The notes below the pieces were generated by a model. It did no database searches, was not told the origin of the DNA, and saw nothing but the letters and a program-made list of their open reading frames with translations. A stretch of 64,000 nt of DNA from Aliiroseovarius zhejiangensis (lineage in GTDB: Bacteria; Pseudomonadota; Alphaproteobacteria; Rhodobacterales; Rhodobacteraceae), in the NCBI RefSeq assembly GCF_014656375.1, contig NZ_BNCH01000002.1, positions 496,001-560,000 on the forward strand, read 5' to 3'. The translations under genes and the position numbers were made by a program. Below are positions 36,425 through 44,617 of this stretch, one piece after another. Positions within the stretch are counted from its first letter, which is position 1. The number at the start of each line of letters is the position of its first letter.

Positions 36425-36547
36425 TCCTGTTGCTAATATTCGCCTGACCGAATATGTTTCAGGCAAAGGCGGGGGTCACCGATCCGGCCCCTGCAAAACC
36501 AAAGGACGAGGCAGGGGCCTTGGCCAAAAACCGCAAGGGAAGTCTTC

Positions 36548-37006
36548 ATGAAACCGTTTCTGACCCTCACCCTGACCGCCGCGCTTCTGGCCACCCCGGC
36601 CTTGGCGGACAATCATGCCATGCAGGAAACCGACCACGCGATCACCTATGCGTTTGAAGGCGATTTCGACGACGCCACTTTCGCGGTGGAGACAGCCATC
36701 GTCGGCAAGGGGCTGGTGATCGACTATGTCAGCCACACCGGCGCGATGTTGGAACGCACCAAGGCCGATGTCGGCTCCGACGTCAAAATCTATGACGCCG
36801 CGGATATTTTCCTGTTCTGTTCGGCCCAGATCAGCCGCGAAGTGATGGAAGCTGATCCGATGAATATCAGCTTCTGCCCCTATGGTATCTTCGTCACCGA
36901 CAAGGACGGCGAGGTGCGTGTTGGATACAGCAAGTATCCCGAGGGCGACATGCAGAAGGTGCAGGCGTTGCTGGACGAGATTGCGCAAGAGGCCGTTGCA
37001 AACTGA
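36548..37006 (+). CDS. Secreted DUF302-domain protein
   Basis: A 152-residue protein with a signal peptide (residues 1-20, ending LADN) and a DUF302 fold over the rest: alternating strands and helices, with the EGDFDDATFAVETAIVGKGL start. Members often occur in sulfur-oxidation clusters, and their role is not established. Two cysteines (FLFCSAQ, ISFCPYG) could bind a ligand or react with sulfur species. AAGGGAAGTC provides the ribosome site. It closes the sox block, followed by a terminator. Confidence 0.78.
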   Translation: MKPFLTLTLTAALLATPALADNHAMQETDHAITYAFEGDFDDATFAVETAIVGKGLVIDYVSHTGAMLERTKADVGSDVKIYDAADIFLFCSAQISREVMEADPMNISFCPYGIFVTDKDGEVRVGYSKYPEGDMQKVQALLDEIAQEAVAN

Positions 37007-37033
37007 CCCGTGCCAAAACCCTTGTAAAAACAG

Positions 37034-37066
37034 ACCCCGCATGTCCGAATGGCAGGCGGGGTTTTG
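37034..37066 (+). terminator. Terminator after the DUF302 gene
   Basis: ACCCCGC (37034-37040) pairs with GCGGGGT (37056-37062) across a 15-base loop, followed by TTTG. Confidence 0.65.
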
Positions 37067-37092
37067 CATGACGCCACGGCAGGAATAAAAAC

Positions 37093-37108
37093 ATTCAAAA
37101 AAATGAAT
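37093..37108. promoter_or_regulatory. SqrR/BigR-type operator upstream of the split YeeE operon
   Basis: ATTC-N8-GAAT, which can be extended to ACATTCA-A6-TGAATGT (37091-37110), a perfect inverted repeat with an all-A centre. It lies 69 bases before the first YeeE gene and shares its core with the box before soxX. Confidence 0.65.
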
Positions 37109-37176
37109 GTAACCCTTGTTCCCGGCGTGGGCCGCCATTAACTTAACGTGCGAACTGGATGAATGGTGAGGCAAAC

Positions 37177-37611
37177 ATGATTGAAACGGATTTCACACCC
37201 TGGGCCTCTGCTCTTGGAGGCGCGCTGATTGGCTTGGCCTCGGTGCTGTTGATGTGGCTGCGCGGCAATGTGCTGGGGGCCACCGGCATTCTGGCAGGCT
37301 TTTTGCAACCTGACAGTTCGACCGACTGGTCGTGGCGGGCCGCGATCCTTGCGGGGATGCTGACCGGTCCGCTGGTCTTTCTGGCGGCAACGGGCGGTTT
37401 TCCGACGATTCAGGTGCCGGTCTCGACCCTGTCGATGATCATCGGCGGGCTGATCGTCGGGGTTGGCGTCACCTATGGCTCGGGCTGCACGTCCGGGCAT
37501 GGGGTCTGCGGCATGGCGCGGTTCTCGCCACGTTCGATCGTTGCCACGCTGACCTTCATGGCGGGCACGGCGGTGATGGTGTTTCTGACCCGTCACGTGT
37601 TCGGCCTTTAG
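37177..37611 (+). CDS. YeeE/YedE-family sulfur transporter, first half-size protein
   Basis: A 144-residue membrane protein with four hydrophobic segments, equivalent to one half of TsuA. It carries the cysteine-rich GSGCTSGHGVCGMARF block. It probably pairs with the next gene's product to form a complete sulfur-compound channel, as in the PmpA/PmpB-type pairs near persulfide dioxygenases. I use ATG 37177 with GTGAGG upstream; ATG 37159 is an alternative. A SqrR-type box lies 69 bases upstream and the partner gene 11 bases downstream. Confidence 0.82.
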   Translation: MIETDFTPWASALGGALIGLASVLLMWLRGNVLGATGILAGFLQPDSSTDWSWRAAILAGMLTGPLVFLAATGGFPTIQVPVSTLSMIIGGLIVGVGVTYGSGCTSGHGVCGMARFSPRSIVATLTFMAGTAVMVFLTRHVFGL

Positions 37612-37622
37612 GAGGATTGGCG

Positions 37623-38066
37623 ATGAAACTTCTTCTGATATATCTGACGGGCGTCGTGTTTGGGCTGGGGATTGCGATCTCGGGCATGGCAAACCCGGCG
37701 AAGGTGCTGAATTTCTTTGATGTGTTCGGCGCGTGGGATCCCAGCCTGGCCTTCGTGATGGGCGCGGCGCTTCTGGTCGCGGCACCGGGCTATGCGCTGG
37801 TGTTCAAGCGCCCGAAACCGATCTTTGCCCAGTCCTTCAAGCTGCCCGGCACAAAACTGATCGACCGCAAACTGGTGCTGGGGTCGTTCACTTTCGGGCT
37901 GGGATGGGGACTGGCCGGGTTTTGCCCCGGTGCGGCGCTGCCGGTGATTTCGACCGGCAACCCATCGGTTCTGACCTTCACGGCCTCGATGATCGTGGGC
38001 CTGTTTCTGGCCCGCTGGATGATTGCGACCACCGCCCGACGCCAAGATGCGGCGCAGGCCAACTGA
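37623..38066 (+). CDS. YeeE/YedE-family sulfur transporter, second half-size protein (DUF6691 type)
   Basis: A 147-residue membrane protein with about four hydrophobic segments. The AGFCPGAALP motif places a conserved Cys in a membrane loop, and ISGMANPAKVLNFFD is the usual N-terminal block. It is the partner of the preceding half-transporter. GGAGGATT lies right before ATG 37623. The order (two YeeE halves, then a persulfide-dioxygenase-like enzyme) is a known sulfide-response arrangement. Confidence 0.83.
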   Translation: MKLLLIYLTGVVFGLGIAISGMANPAKVLNFFDVFGAWDPSLAFVMGAALLVAAPGYALVFKRPKPIFAQSFKLPGTKLIDRKLVLGSFTFGLGWGLAGFCPGAALPVISTGNPSVLTFTASMIVGLFLARWMIATTARRQDAAQAN

Positions 38067-38111
38067 CATCGGGGCGACAATCGCACCCGCACAGACAGGA
38101 AAGGACATGAC

Positions 38112-38999
38112 ATGAAAAACTATCCCGTCAACACGTCCCTCAAACCCGAGGTGAAAGCCTTTTTCGAGGAAGATTCAAACACGATTTCCTATGTGGTCAA
38201 AGACCCGGCGTCGAAATCATGCGCCGTGATCGACAGCGTGATGGACATCGACTATGCGGCCGGGCGGATCACCCATGACCATGCGGACGAAATCATCGCC
38301 TATATCAAAGCCGAAGGGTTGGAGCTTGAATGGCTGATCGAAACCCATGTCCATGCCGACCACCTGTCCGCCGCGCCTTATATTCAGGACAAACTGGGCG
38401 GCAAGATCGGTATCGGATCGAAGATCACCGTGGTGCAAGAGGTCTTCGGCAAGGTTTTCAACGAAGGCACCGAGTTTCAGCGCGACGGCAGTCAGTTCGA
38501 CCGGCTGTTCGAGGATGGCGATACTTACAAGATCGGCACGATGGACGCCTTCGTGATGCACACGCCGGGCCACACGCCTGCCTGCATGGTGCATGTGATC
38601 GGGGACGCGGCCTTTGTGGGTGACACGCTGTTCATGCCCGATGGCGGATCGGCACGGGCCGATTTCCCGGGCGGCGATGCGGGCGAGCTTTACGACTCGA
38701 TCCAGAAGGTGCTGGCGCTGCCCGATGAAACGCGGCTATTCATGTGCCACGATTACGGGCCGAATGGGCGCGACATTCAGTGGGAAACCACGGTGGCGGA
38801 CGAAAAGGCGCACAATATCCACGTGGGCGGCGGCAAGACAAAAGAGGAATTCGTGAAGTTCCGCACCGAGCGTGACGCGCAACTGGACATGCCGCGGCTG
38901 ATCATCCCGTCGCTTCAGGTCAATATGCGCGCGGGCGACATGCCGCCTGCGGACGAGGATGGCAGGACCTTCCTGAAAGTGCCCGTGAACACGTTGTGA
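38112..38999 (+). CDS. Persulfide dioxygenase-like metallo-beta-lactamase-fold hydrolase
   Basis: A 295-residue MBL-fold protein of the ETHE1/Blh branch, non-haem iron enzymes oxidising glutathione persulfide to sulfite. The metal motif ETHVHADHLSA is near residues 76-86, and PGHTPACM and CHDYGP supply further ligands. Length is slightly over ETHE1 and fits Blh-like proteins found with SqrR/BigR regulons. AAGGAC lies before ATG 38112. It probably works in the cytoplasm on persulfides brought in or made by the transporters encoded just upstream. Confidence 0.87.
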   Translation: MKNYPVNTSLKPEVKAFFEEDSNTISYVVKDPASKSCAVIDSVMDIDYAAGRITHDHADEIIAYIKAEGLELEWLIETHVHADHLSAAPYIQDKLGGKIGIGSKITVVQEVFGKVFNEGTEFQRDGSQFDRLFEDGDTYKIGTMDAFVMHTPGHTPACMVHVIGDAAFVGDTLFMPDGGSARADFPGGDAGELYDSIQKVLALPDETRLFMCHDYGPNGRDIQWETTVADEKAHNIHVGGGKTKEEFVKFRTERDAQLDMPRLIIPSLQVNMRAGDMPPADEDGRTFLKVPVNTL

Positions 39000-39024
39000 A
39001 TTGTTGCTTGGAAAGGCAGACCAG

Positions 39025-39360
39025 ATGCAGATGAAGAAACTCGATGACAAGGTGACGGTCGCGCCGCAGATCACCGTGGATGACATCCCCGCCATCAAGG
39101 CGGCAGGGTTCACCGTGGTGATGTGCAACCGACCCGATGGCGAAGAGCCAGGGCAGCCGGCCTGGGCCGAGATCAGCGCGGCAGCCAAGGCGGCCGGGCT
39201 GGGCACATCATTCCTGCCGATGTCGAACCGGGACGATGCCTTCGCCGTGATGGACGCGTTCAAGCGCGTGGTCGAGGATGCATCGGGACCGGTCTTGGCC
39301 TATTGCCGGTCCGGCGCACGTTGCGAGATTTTGTGGATGACGGCACAGGCCAACGCGTGA
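39025..39360 (+). CDS. DUF442 (TIGR01244-like) sulfurtransferase/phosphatase-fold protein
   Basis: A 111-residue single-domain protein with the phosphatase-like loop AYCRSGARC, where a rhodanese-type Cys sits in a CX5R cradle. The same domain is fused to the MBL domain in Blh proteins of other bacteria; here it is a separate gene 25 bases after the MBL enzyme. Its start could also be ATG 39031. It likely moves sulfane sulfur to or from the persulfide dioxygenase-like enzyme. Confidence 0.83.
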   Translation: MQMKKLDDKVTVAPQITVDDIPAIKAAGFTVVMCNRPDGEEPGQPAWAEISAAAKAAGLGTSFLPMSNRDDAFAVMDAFKRVVEDASGPVLAYCRSGARCEILWMTAQANA

Positions 39361-39401
39361 CCTGCGCGGGGTAAGCCGCTTGATGAACTAGGAAAAATCT
39401 C

Positions 39402-41183
39402 ATGAGCCAGGTGTCGAACAAGGTGGCGCGCGGCGCTGCCCTCAGACGTTTTGTGCCGATTTTGGACTGGGGCGCGCGTTATGACAACGCGGCTTTCACC
39501 TCGGACATGGTGGCGGCGGTGATCGTGACGATCATGCTGATCCCGCAATCGCTGGCCTACGCGCTTCTGGCGGGCCTGCCGCCGGAAATGGGGTTGTATG
39601 CGTCGATCCTGCCGCTGGTGGCTTACGCGATCTTCGGCACCTCGCGGGCCCTGGCGGTGGGGCCGGTGGCTGTGGTTAGCCTGATGACGGCAGCGGCCGT
39701 GGGCAATCTGGGGCTGACCTCGCCCGCAGAATACGCCGCCGCTGCAATCACGCTGGCCTTCCTGTCGGGGCTGATCCTTCTGGTCATGGGCGTGTTCCGT
39801 CTGGGATTTCTGGCAAACTTCCTGAGCCACCCGGTGATCGCGGGTTTCATCACCGCCTCGGGGCTGCTGATCGCCACCAGCCAGTTGAAACACATCCTTG
39901 GCATTGAAGCGCACGGGCATTCGCTGTTTGACCTCGTGGGCTCGCTGCTGTCCCATATTACGCAGACCAACCTGATCACGCTGGCCATCGGCGCGGGCTC
40001 GGTCGCGTTCCTGTTCTGGGTGCGCAAGGGGTTGAAGCCGCTGCTGTTGTCCTGGGGGCTTGGCCCGCGCATGGCCGATATTCTGGCGAAAGCCGGGCCT
40101 GTCGGGGCGGTTGCCGTCACCACGCTGATCACCTGGGGGTTTGACCTGCAATCGAAGGGGGTCGCCATCGTGGGCGACGTGCCGCAGGGTTTGCCACCGC
40201 TGACCTTCCCCAGTTTTGACGCTGACCTCTGGACCAGCCTGTTTGGTTCGGCGCTTCTGATCTCGATCATCGGGTTCGTCGAAAGTATCTCGGTCGCGCA
40301 GACGCTGGCCGCCAAGAAGCGCCAGCGCATTGTCCCGGATCAAGAGCTTGTGGGTCTGGGGGCCTCCAACATTGCGGCCGCCATGTCGGGCGGCTATCCG
40401 GTGACAGGCGGGTTTGCACGCTCGGTCGTCAATTTCGACGCCGGTGCAGAAACGCCCGCCGCCGGGGCCTTCACCGCCATCGGTATCGCCGCGGCCGCCC
40501 TGTTCCTGACACCGCTTCTGTTCTTCCTGCCCAAAGCCACGCTGGCTGCGACCATCATTGTCGCCGTGCTGAGTCTTGTGGACTTCCATATCCTGCGCGC
40601 CACCTGGGCGTATCACCGCGCCGATTTCACCGCCGTTCTGGCGACCATTTTGCTGACCCTTGGTTTCGGGGTCGAAATCGGCGTGTCCGCGGGTGTCGTC
40701 CTGTCCATTGTGCTGTATCTTTACAAAACCTCACGCCCGCATATCGCCGAGGTCGGCCTGATCCCCGGCACGCAACACTTCCGCAACATCAACCGCCACG
40801 CGGTGCTGACCCATCCCGAACTGGTAACGCTGCGGCTGGATGAAAACCTGTACTTCGCCAACGCACGCTTCATCGAGGATTACCTGCTGGCCCGTGTCGC
40901 AAAAGGCGGCATCAAGCATGTGGTTCTGATGTGCTCGGCGGTGAACGAGATCGACCTGTCCGCGCTGGAAACGCTTGAGGAACTGAACCGCCGTTTGGGC
41001 GAGGCGGGCATCACGCTCAGCCTGTCCGAGGTCAAGGGCCCGGTCATGGACCGCCTGAAGCGCACTGATTTCATTCAGAACCTGACCGGCTGTGTCTATC
41101 TGACCCAATTTGCCGCAATGCAGGCGCTGGGGCCGGTGGATGGATCGGTGCCGGTTTGCGCGGAGCAGGGCGACGCTGCGTAA
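39402..41183 (+). CDS. SulP-family anion transporter with STAS domain
   Basis: A 593-residue inner-membrane transporter. About 12-14 hydrophobic segments cover residues 25-440, with the SulP signature IPQSLAYALLAGLPPEMGLY near 47-66. A C-terminal STAS domain (about 455-575) contains MCSAVNEIDLSALETLEEL. Such proteins carry sulfate, bicarbonate or related anions. Its place at the end of the sulfide-response operon suggests sulfate or sulfite movement, but the substrate is not fixed by sequence. Confidence 0.88.
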   Translation: MSQVSNKVARGAALRRFVPILDWGARYDNAAFTSDMVAAVIVTIMLIPQSLAYALLAGLPPEMGLYASILPLVAYAIFGTSRALAVGPVAVVSLMTAAAVGNLGLTSPAEYAAAAITLAFLSGLILLVMGVFRLGFLANFLSHPVIAGFITASGLLIATSQLKHILGIEAHGHSLFDLVGSLLSHITQTNLITLAIGAGSVAFLFWVRKGLKPLLLSWGLGPRMADILAKAGPVGAVAVTTLITWGFDLQSKGVAIVGDVPQGLPPLTFPSFDADLWTSLFGSALLISIIGFVESISVAQTLAAKKRQRIVPDQELVGLGASNIAAAMSGGYPVTGGFARSVVNFDAGAETPAAGAFTAIGIAAAALFLTPLLFFLPKATLAATIIVAVLSLVDFHILRATWAYHRADFTAVLATILLTLGFGVEIGVSAGVVLSIVLYLYKTSRPHIAEVGLIPGTQHFRNINRHAVLTHPELVTLRLDENLYFANARFIEDYLLARVAKGGIKHVVLMCSAVNEIDLSALETLEELNRRLGEAGITLSLSEVKGPVMDRLKRTDFIQNLTGCVYLTQFAAMQALGPVDGSVPVCAEQGDAA

Positions 41184-41263
41184 CTTTGGGCGGCCTATCG
41201 TGATTTATTGAACGCTTGTGCAATTCTTGCTAGGCCAAGCACAGACTTCACGGAGGGTTCCCC

Positions 41264-42031
41264 ATGCAGATCACCAACAACACCGTTGCCATCGTCACCG
41301 GCGGCGCATCCGGGCTTGGCGGCGCCGTGGCCCAGACACTGGCGGACGCAGGTGCCAAGGTCGGCATTTTTGACCTGAACGAGGATGCCGGGCAGGCGAT
41401 GGCGGAGAAAATCGGCGGCGCATTTGCCAAGGTGGACGTGTCCGATCCGGCGTCAGTGGCTGAAGGCTTCAAGACCCTGCGCGCGGCGCTTGGGCAGGAA
41501 CGCATCATGGTGAACTGCGCGGGCATCGCGCCTGCATCGAAAACTCAGTCAAAGGGCGAGCCGCATGATCCGAGTGTGTTCGCGAAAACCATCGGTGTGA
41601 ACCTGATCGGCACGTTCAATTGTGCCAGCCAATCGGCGGCGGGCATGGCGCTGGCGGACCCGGTGACGGAGGACGGTGAACGCGGCGTGATCATCAACAC
41701 CGCGTCGATTGCAGCCTTTGATGGGCAGATCGGGCAGTTGGCCTATGCCGCATCCAAGGGCGGCGTGGTGGGCATGACCCTGCCCATGGCGCGCGACTTG
41801 ATGCGCGACGGCATTCGCGTGATGACCATCGCACCGGGTATCTTCAAGACCCCCATGGTCGCAGGCTTGCCGCGAGAGGTGCAGGACAGCCTTGGCGCAC
41901 AAGTCCCGTTCCCCTCGCGCCTTGGCGACCCGGCGGAATATGCCGCCATGGCACGCCACATCGTGGAAAACAGCATGTTGAACGGCGAGGTGATCCGGTT
42001 GGACGGCGCGATCCGCATGGCGCCGCGGTAA
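41264..42031 (+). CDS. SDR-family dehydrogenase, 3-hydroxyacyl-CoA dehydrogenase type II-like
   Basis: A 255-residue classical short-chain dehydrogenase. The NAD motif TGGASGLGGAVA is near residues 11-22, the catalytic Tyr and Lys are in YAASKGG near 162-168, and NCAGIAP sits between. The whole sequence resembles human HSD17B10 and bacterial 2-methyl-3-hydroxybutyryl-CoA dehydrogenases, which act in isoleucine and fatty acid oxidation. CGGAGGG precedes ATG 41264. It is not evidently linked to the sulfur genes upstream. Confidence 0.85.
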   Translation: MQITNNTVAIVTGGASGLGGAVAQTLADAGAKVGIFDLNEDAGQAMAEKIGGAFAKVDVSDPASVAEGFKTLRAALGQERIMVNCAGIAPASKTQSKGEPHDPSVFAKTIGVNLIGTFNCASQSAAGMALADPVTEDGERGVIINTASIAAFDGQIGQLAYAASKGGVVGMTLPMARDLMRDGIRVMTIAPGIFKTPMVAGLPREVQDSLGAQVPFPSRLGDPAEYAAMARHIVENSMLNGEVIRLDGAIRMAPR

Positions 42032-42096
42032 CGGCAAAACCGCCCCGATGCGCGAGGCTCTGGCCTTGCGCCCCGCCATCGCTTAAGAAGCGCGCG

Positions 42097-43104
42097 ATGA
42101 GCACCCGTCACGACATACGCGCCGCCGCCCGCCTGTCCGTCGCCCCTATGATGGATTGGTCAGACCGCCATTGCCGATACTTTCATCGGCTGATGAGCCG
42201 CCGCGCGCTTTTGTATACCGAGATGGTCACGGCCCCTGCCTTGGTGCGGGGCGGTGCGGTGCATTTGCTGGACTACAATATCGAAGAACATCCCGTGGCC
42301 GTGCAGCTTGGTGGGTCGGACCCCAGGGAACTGGCCGCGGCCACCAAATTGTGTGTCGAACGGGGGTATGACGAGGTGAACCTGAATGTCGGCTGTCCCT
42401 CGGATCGGGTGCAGTCGGGCACGTTCGGGGCGGTGTTGATGCGGGATGCGCCATTGGTGGCCGACTGCATGGCGGCGATGAAAGATGCGGCGCAAGATAT
42501 TGAAGTGACAGTAAAATGTCGGATCGGTGTTGATGATCAAGCGCCCGACGATGTGTTGCCAGCGTTCATCGAAACCGTCGCCGCGGCAGGTGTCACACGG
42601 TTCACGATTCATGCCCGCAAGGCCTGGCTTCAGGGCCTCAGCCCGAAGGAGAACCGGGATATTCCCCCCTTGGACTACCCGTTGGTGCATCGGATGAAAG
42701 AGGCGTTCCCTGATCTGCATCTGTCGATCAACGGGGGCATTACGAAGCTTGATGACGCCCGCGCGCATCTGGATGTGATGGACGGGGTGATGATCGGGCG
42801 GGCGGCCTATCACGACCCGGCGTCTGTGCTTTTGGAGGCCGATCAGGCGATTTTCGGTGATCCTGCACCTGCGCGCTCGGCGCATGAGGTGGTCGAGGCG
42901 ATGTATCCCTATATCGAGGCGCAACTCGCTCAGGGTGTGCGTCTGCATTCGATCACCCGGCACATGCTGGGTGTTTTCACCGGGCGTCCCGGTGCGCGCA
43001 AATGGCGGCGTATCCTGTCCGAGGGGGCGTCACAGGACGGGGCAGGGGTTGCCTTGCTGGCCGAGGCGCTGTCACATGTGCCAGACCACGTCCCTGCAAG
43101 CTGA
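42097..43104 (+). CDS. dusA: tRNA-dihydrouridine(20/20a) synthase
   Basis: A 335-residue FMN enzyme reducing uridine to dihydrouridine in the tRNA D-loop. The LSVAPMMDWSDRHCRYFHRL start and the RKAWLQGLSPKENR segment are DusA-specific. The catalytic cysteine is in NVGCPSDRVQ. Usual DusA length is about 330. It is followed after 8 bases by a TSUP-family exporter gene, with which it may be co-transcribed. Confidence 0.94.
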   Translation: MSTRHDIRAAARLSVAPMMDWSDRHCRYFHRLMSRRALLYTEMVTAPALVRGGAVHLLDYNIEEHPVAVQLGGSDPRELAAATKLCVERGYDEVNLNVGCPSDRVQSGTFGAVLMRDAPLVADCMAAMKDAAQDIEVTVKCRIGVDDQAPDDVLPAFIETVAAAGVTRFTIHARKAWLQGLSPKENRDIPPLDYPLVHRMKEAFPDLHLSINGGITKLDDARAHLDVMDGVMIGRAAYHDPASVLLEADQAIFGDPAPARSAHEVVEAMYPYIEAQLAQGVRLHSITRHMLGVFTGRPGARKWRRILSEGASQDGAGVALLAEALSHVPDHVPAS

Positions 43105-43112
43105 GACCATCC

Positions 43113-43937
43113 ATGCCTGATCTTTCAATCCTTCTGCCGATGGCCGGGCTTTTGCTTGTAATCGGTGCTTTCGCCGGCGTTCTGGCGGGACTTTTGGGCG
43201 TTGGCGGCGGGATCGTGCTGGTGCCTGCATTTTTCTATGCCTTCACCGCGTTGGGTTACGCGTCGGATCAGTTGATGCAGGTCTGCCTGGCGACCTCGCT
43301 GGCGACGATCATTGTGACCTCGCTGCGCTCGGTCCATTCGCACAATCGCAAGGGCGCGGTGGAATGGGACATCCTGAAAACATGGGCACCGGGGATCGCG
43401 GTGGGCGCTGTGATCGGGGTGCTGGTGGCTTCGGGACTGCGCTCGACCGTGTTGCAGGCGATCTTTGGCGGGCTGGGATTGGTGATCGGCGCCTATCTGG
43501 GGTTTGGGCGTGCCGATTGGCGGTTGGCCGAAGCGATGCCGACAGGACTGCGCCGCGCGGTTTTGTCACCGATGCTTGGGTTCCTTTCCGTATTGATGGG
43601 CATTGGCGGCGGCAGTTTCGGGGTGCCCTTGATGACCCTGCACGGGCGGCCCATTCACAACGCGGTGGCCACGGCGGCCGGGTTCGGCGTGCTGATTGCG
43701 GTGCCGTCGGTGCTGGGCTTTCTGATGGTGACCATCGCGGCGGATGCCCGGCCACCTTTCACCGTCGGGGCCGTCAACCTGCCCGCCTTTGCCTTGGTGG
43801 TGGCGATGACGATGATCACCACGCCTTATGGCGTCAAGATCGCCCACGCGATGGACTCCAAGCCGCTGAAGCGGGTCTTCGCGGCGTTCCTGACGCTGGT
43901 GGCGCTGAACATGCTGCGCAAGGCGCTGCTGGGATAG
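43113..43937 (+). CDS. TSUP (TauE/SafE)-family membrane exporter
   Basis: A 274-residue polytopic membrane protein, about eight helices, with the duplicated TSUP motif: GLLGVGGGIVLVPAFFY near residues 25-41 and FLSVLMGIGGGSFGVPLM in the second half. The family moves sulfite, sulfoacetate and other organosulfur anions, and in a sulfur oxidiser sulfite export is plausible. I use ATG 43113; the frame runs further left only as overlap with dusA. Confidence 0.87.
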   Translation: MPDLSILLPMAGLLLVIGAFAGVLAGLLGVGGGIVLVPAFFYAFTALGYASDQLMQVCLATSLATIIVTSLRSVHSHNRKGAVEWDILKTWAPGIAVGAVIGVLVASGLRSTVLQAIFGGLGLVIGAYLGFGRADWRLAEAMPTGLRRAVLSPMLGFLSVLMGIGGGSFGVPLMTLHGRPIHNAVATAAGFGVLIAVPSVLGFLMVTIAADARPPFTVGAVNLPAFALVVAMTMITTPYGVKIAHAMDSKPLKRVFAAFLTLVALNMLRKALLG

Positions 43938-43940
43938 CTG

Positions 43941-44429
43941 TTACGCCGGCCCTTCGGCCCCTTCGGCCCGGAAGGCCGCGATGGTCTCAGGCCGCAGTGG
44001 TCGCTTTGTCACGCCGTCCTGTTCCAGCGTCACGATCACGCTTTCCGAGCCGCACATCAGCTCGCCATCCACAAACGTGCCGTATTCCATCACGAAGGAA
44101 CTGGTGCGAAAGCTTTTGGTGCGCGTGGTGATCACGTAATTGTCGCCCAGATGCAGGGGTTTGAAATAGCGTGCATAGTTCGTGGCGAGCACCACCTGCG
44201 GATCGCCGTCCTGATAGCTCGTCACGTGAACATGCGCGAAATAGGGGATGCGGATGGACTCGAACCAGCGGAAATAGGCGACGTTGTTCACGTGGTTCAG
44301 GGCGTCCAACTCGTGAAACCGGACCCGGTCAGCCAGTCCATAATGCCAGCCTTCCGGCACACCCACGCTTTGCAACTGTGCGGCGTTCAGGGGGGTGACA
44401 AGCGGGATATGGGCGAAGGGATCAGACAT
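43941..44429 (-). CDS. Hotdog-fold acyl-CoA thioesterase
   Basis: A 162-residue single hotdog-domain protein of the 4-hydroxybenzoyl-CoA thioesterase / YbgC group. The RVRFHELDALNHVNNVAYFRWFE block near residues 31-53 carries the catalytic Asp (here in ELDALNHVNN), and the ITTRTKSFRTSSFVMEY strand follows. I start at ATG 44429; the longer frame runs through the tRNA-Gly gene and is not real. The substrate acyl group is unknown. Confidence 0.85.
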   Translation of the reverse strand: MSDPFAHIPLVTPLNAAQLQSVGVPEGWHYGLADRVRFHELDALNHVNNVAYFRWFESIRIPYFAHVHVTSYQDGDPQVVLATNYARYFKPLHLGDNYVITTRTKSFRTSSFVMEYGTFVDGELMCGSESVIVTLEQDGVTKRPLRPETIAAFRAEGAEGPA

Positions 44430-44489
44430 CAGGACACCATGCGGTCGGCCAGCTGCGCTGGTATCGGCATCCGGCGGGGAGTGGAAAAC

Positions 44490-44563
44490 TGGAGCGGGTG
44501 AAGGGAATCGAACCCTCGTCGTCAGCTTGGGAAGCTGCTGCTCTACCATTGAGCTACACCCGC
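44490..44563 (-). tRNA. tRNA-Gly, anticodon CCC
   Basis: On the minus strand a 74-base cloverleaf: acceptor GCGGGTG/CACCCGC, D-arm GCTC/GAGC, anticodon loop TTCCCAA giving CCC, T-arm GAGGG-TTCGATT-CCCTT, discriminator T, and an encoded CCA. The outermost anticodon-stem pair (G27-A43) is mismatched; the rest pairs well. Confidence 0.92.
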
Positions 44564-44617
44564 CTTTGGCTTTGGTTATGCCACCGGCGCCGGGCCGTCA
44601 AGTGGCCCTGTGCGCGG

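Noticed and set aside
44430-44549. N-terminal extension of the thioesterase
   Set aside because: It reads through the tRNA-Gly gene; ATG 44429 starts the conserved domain.
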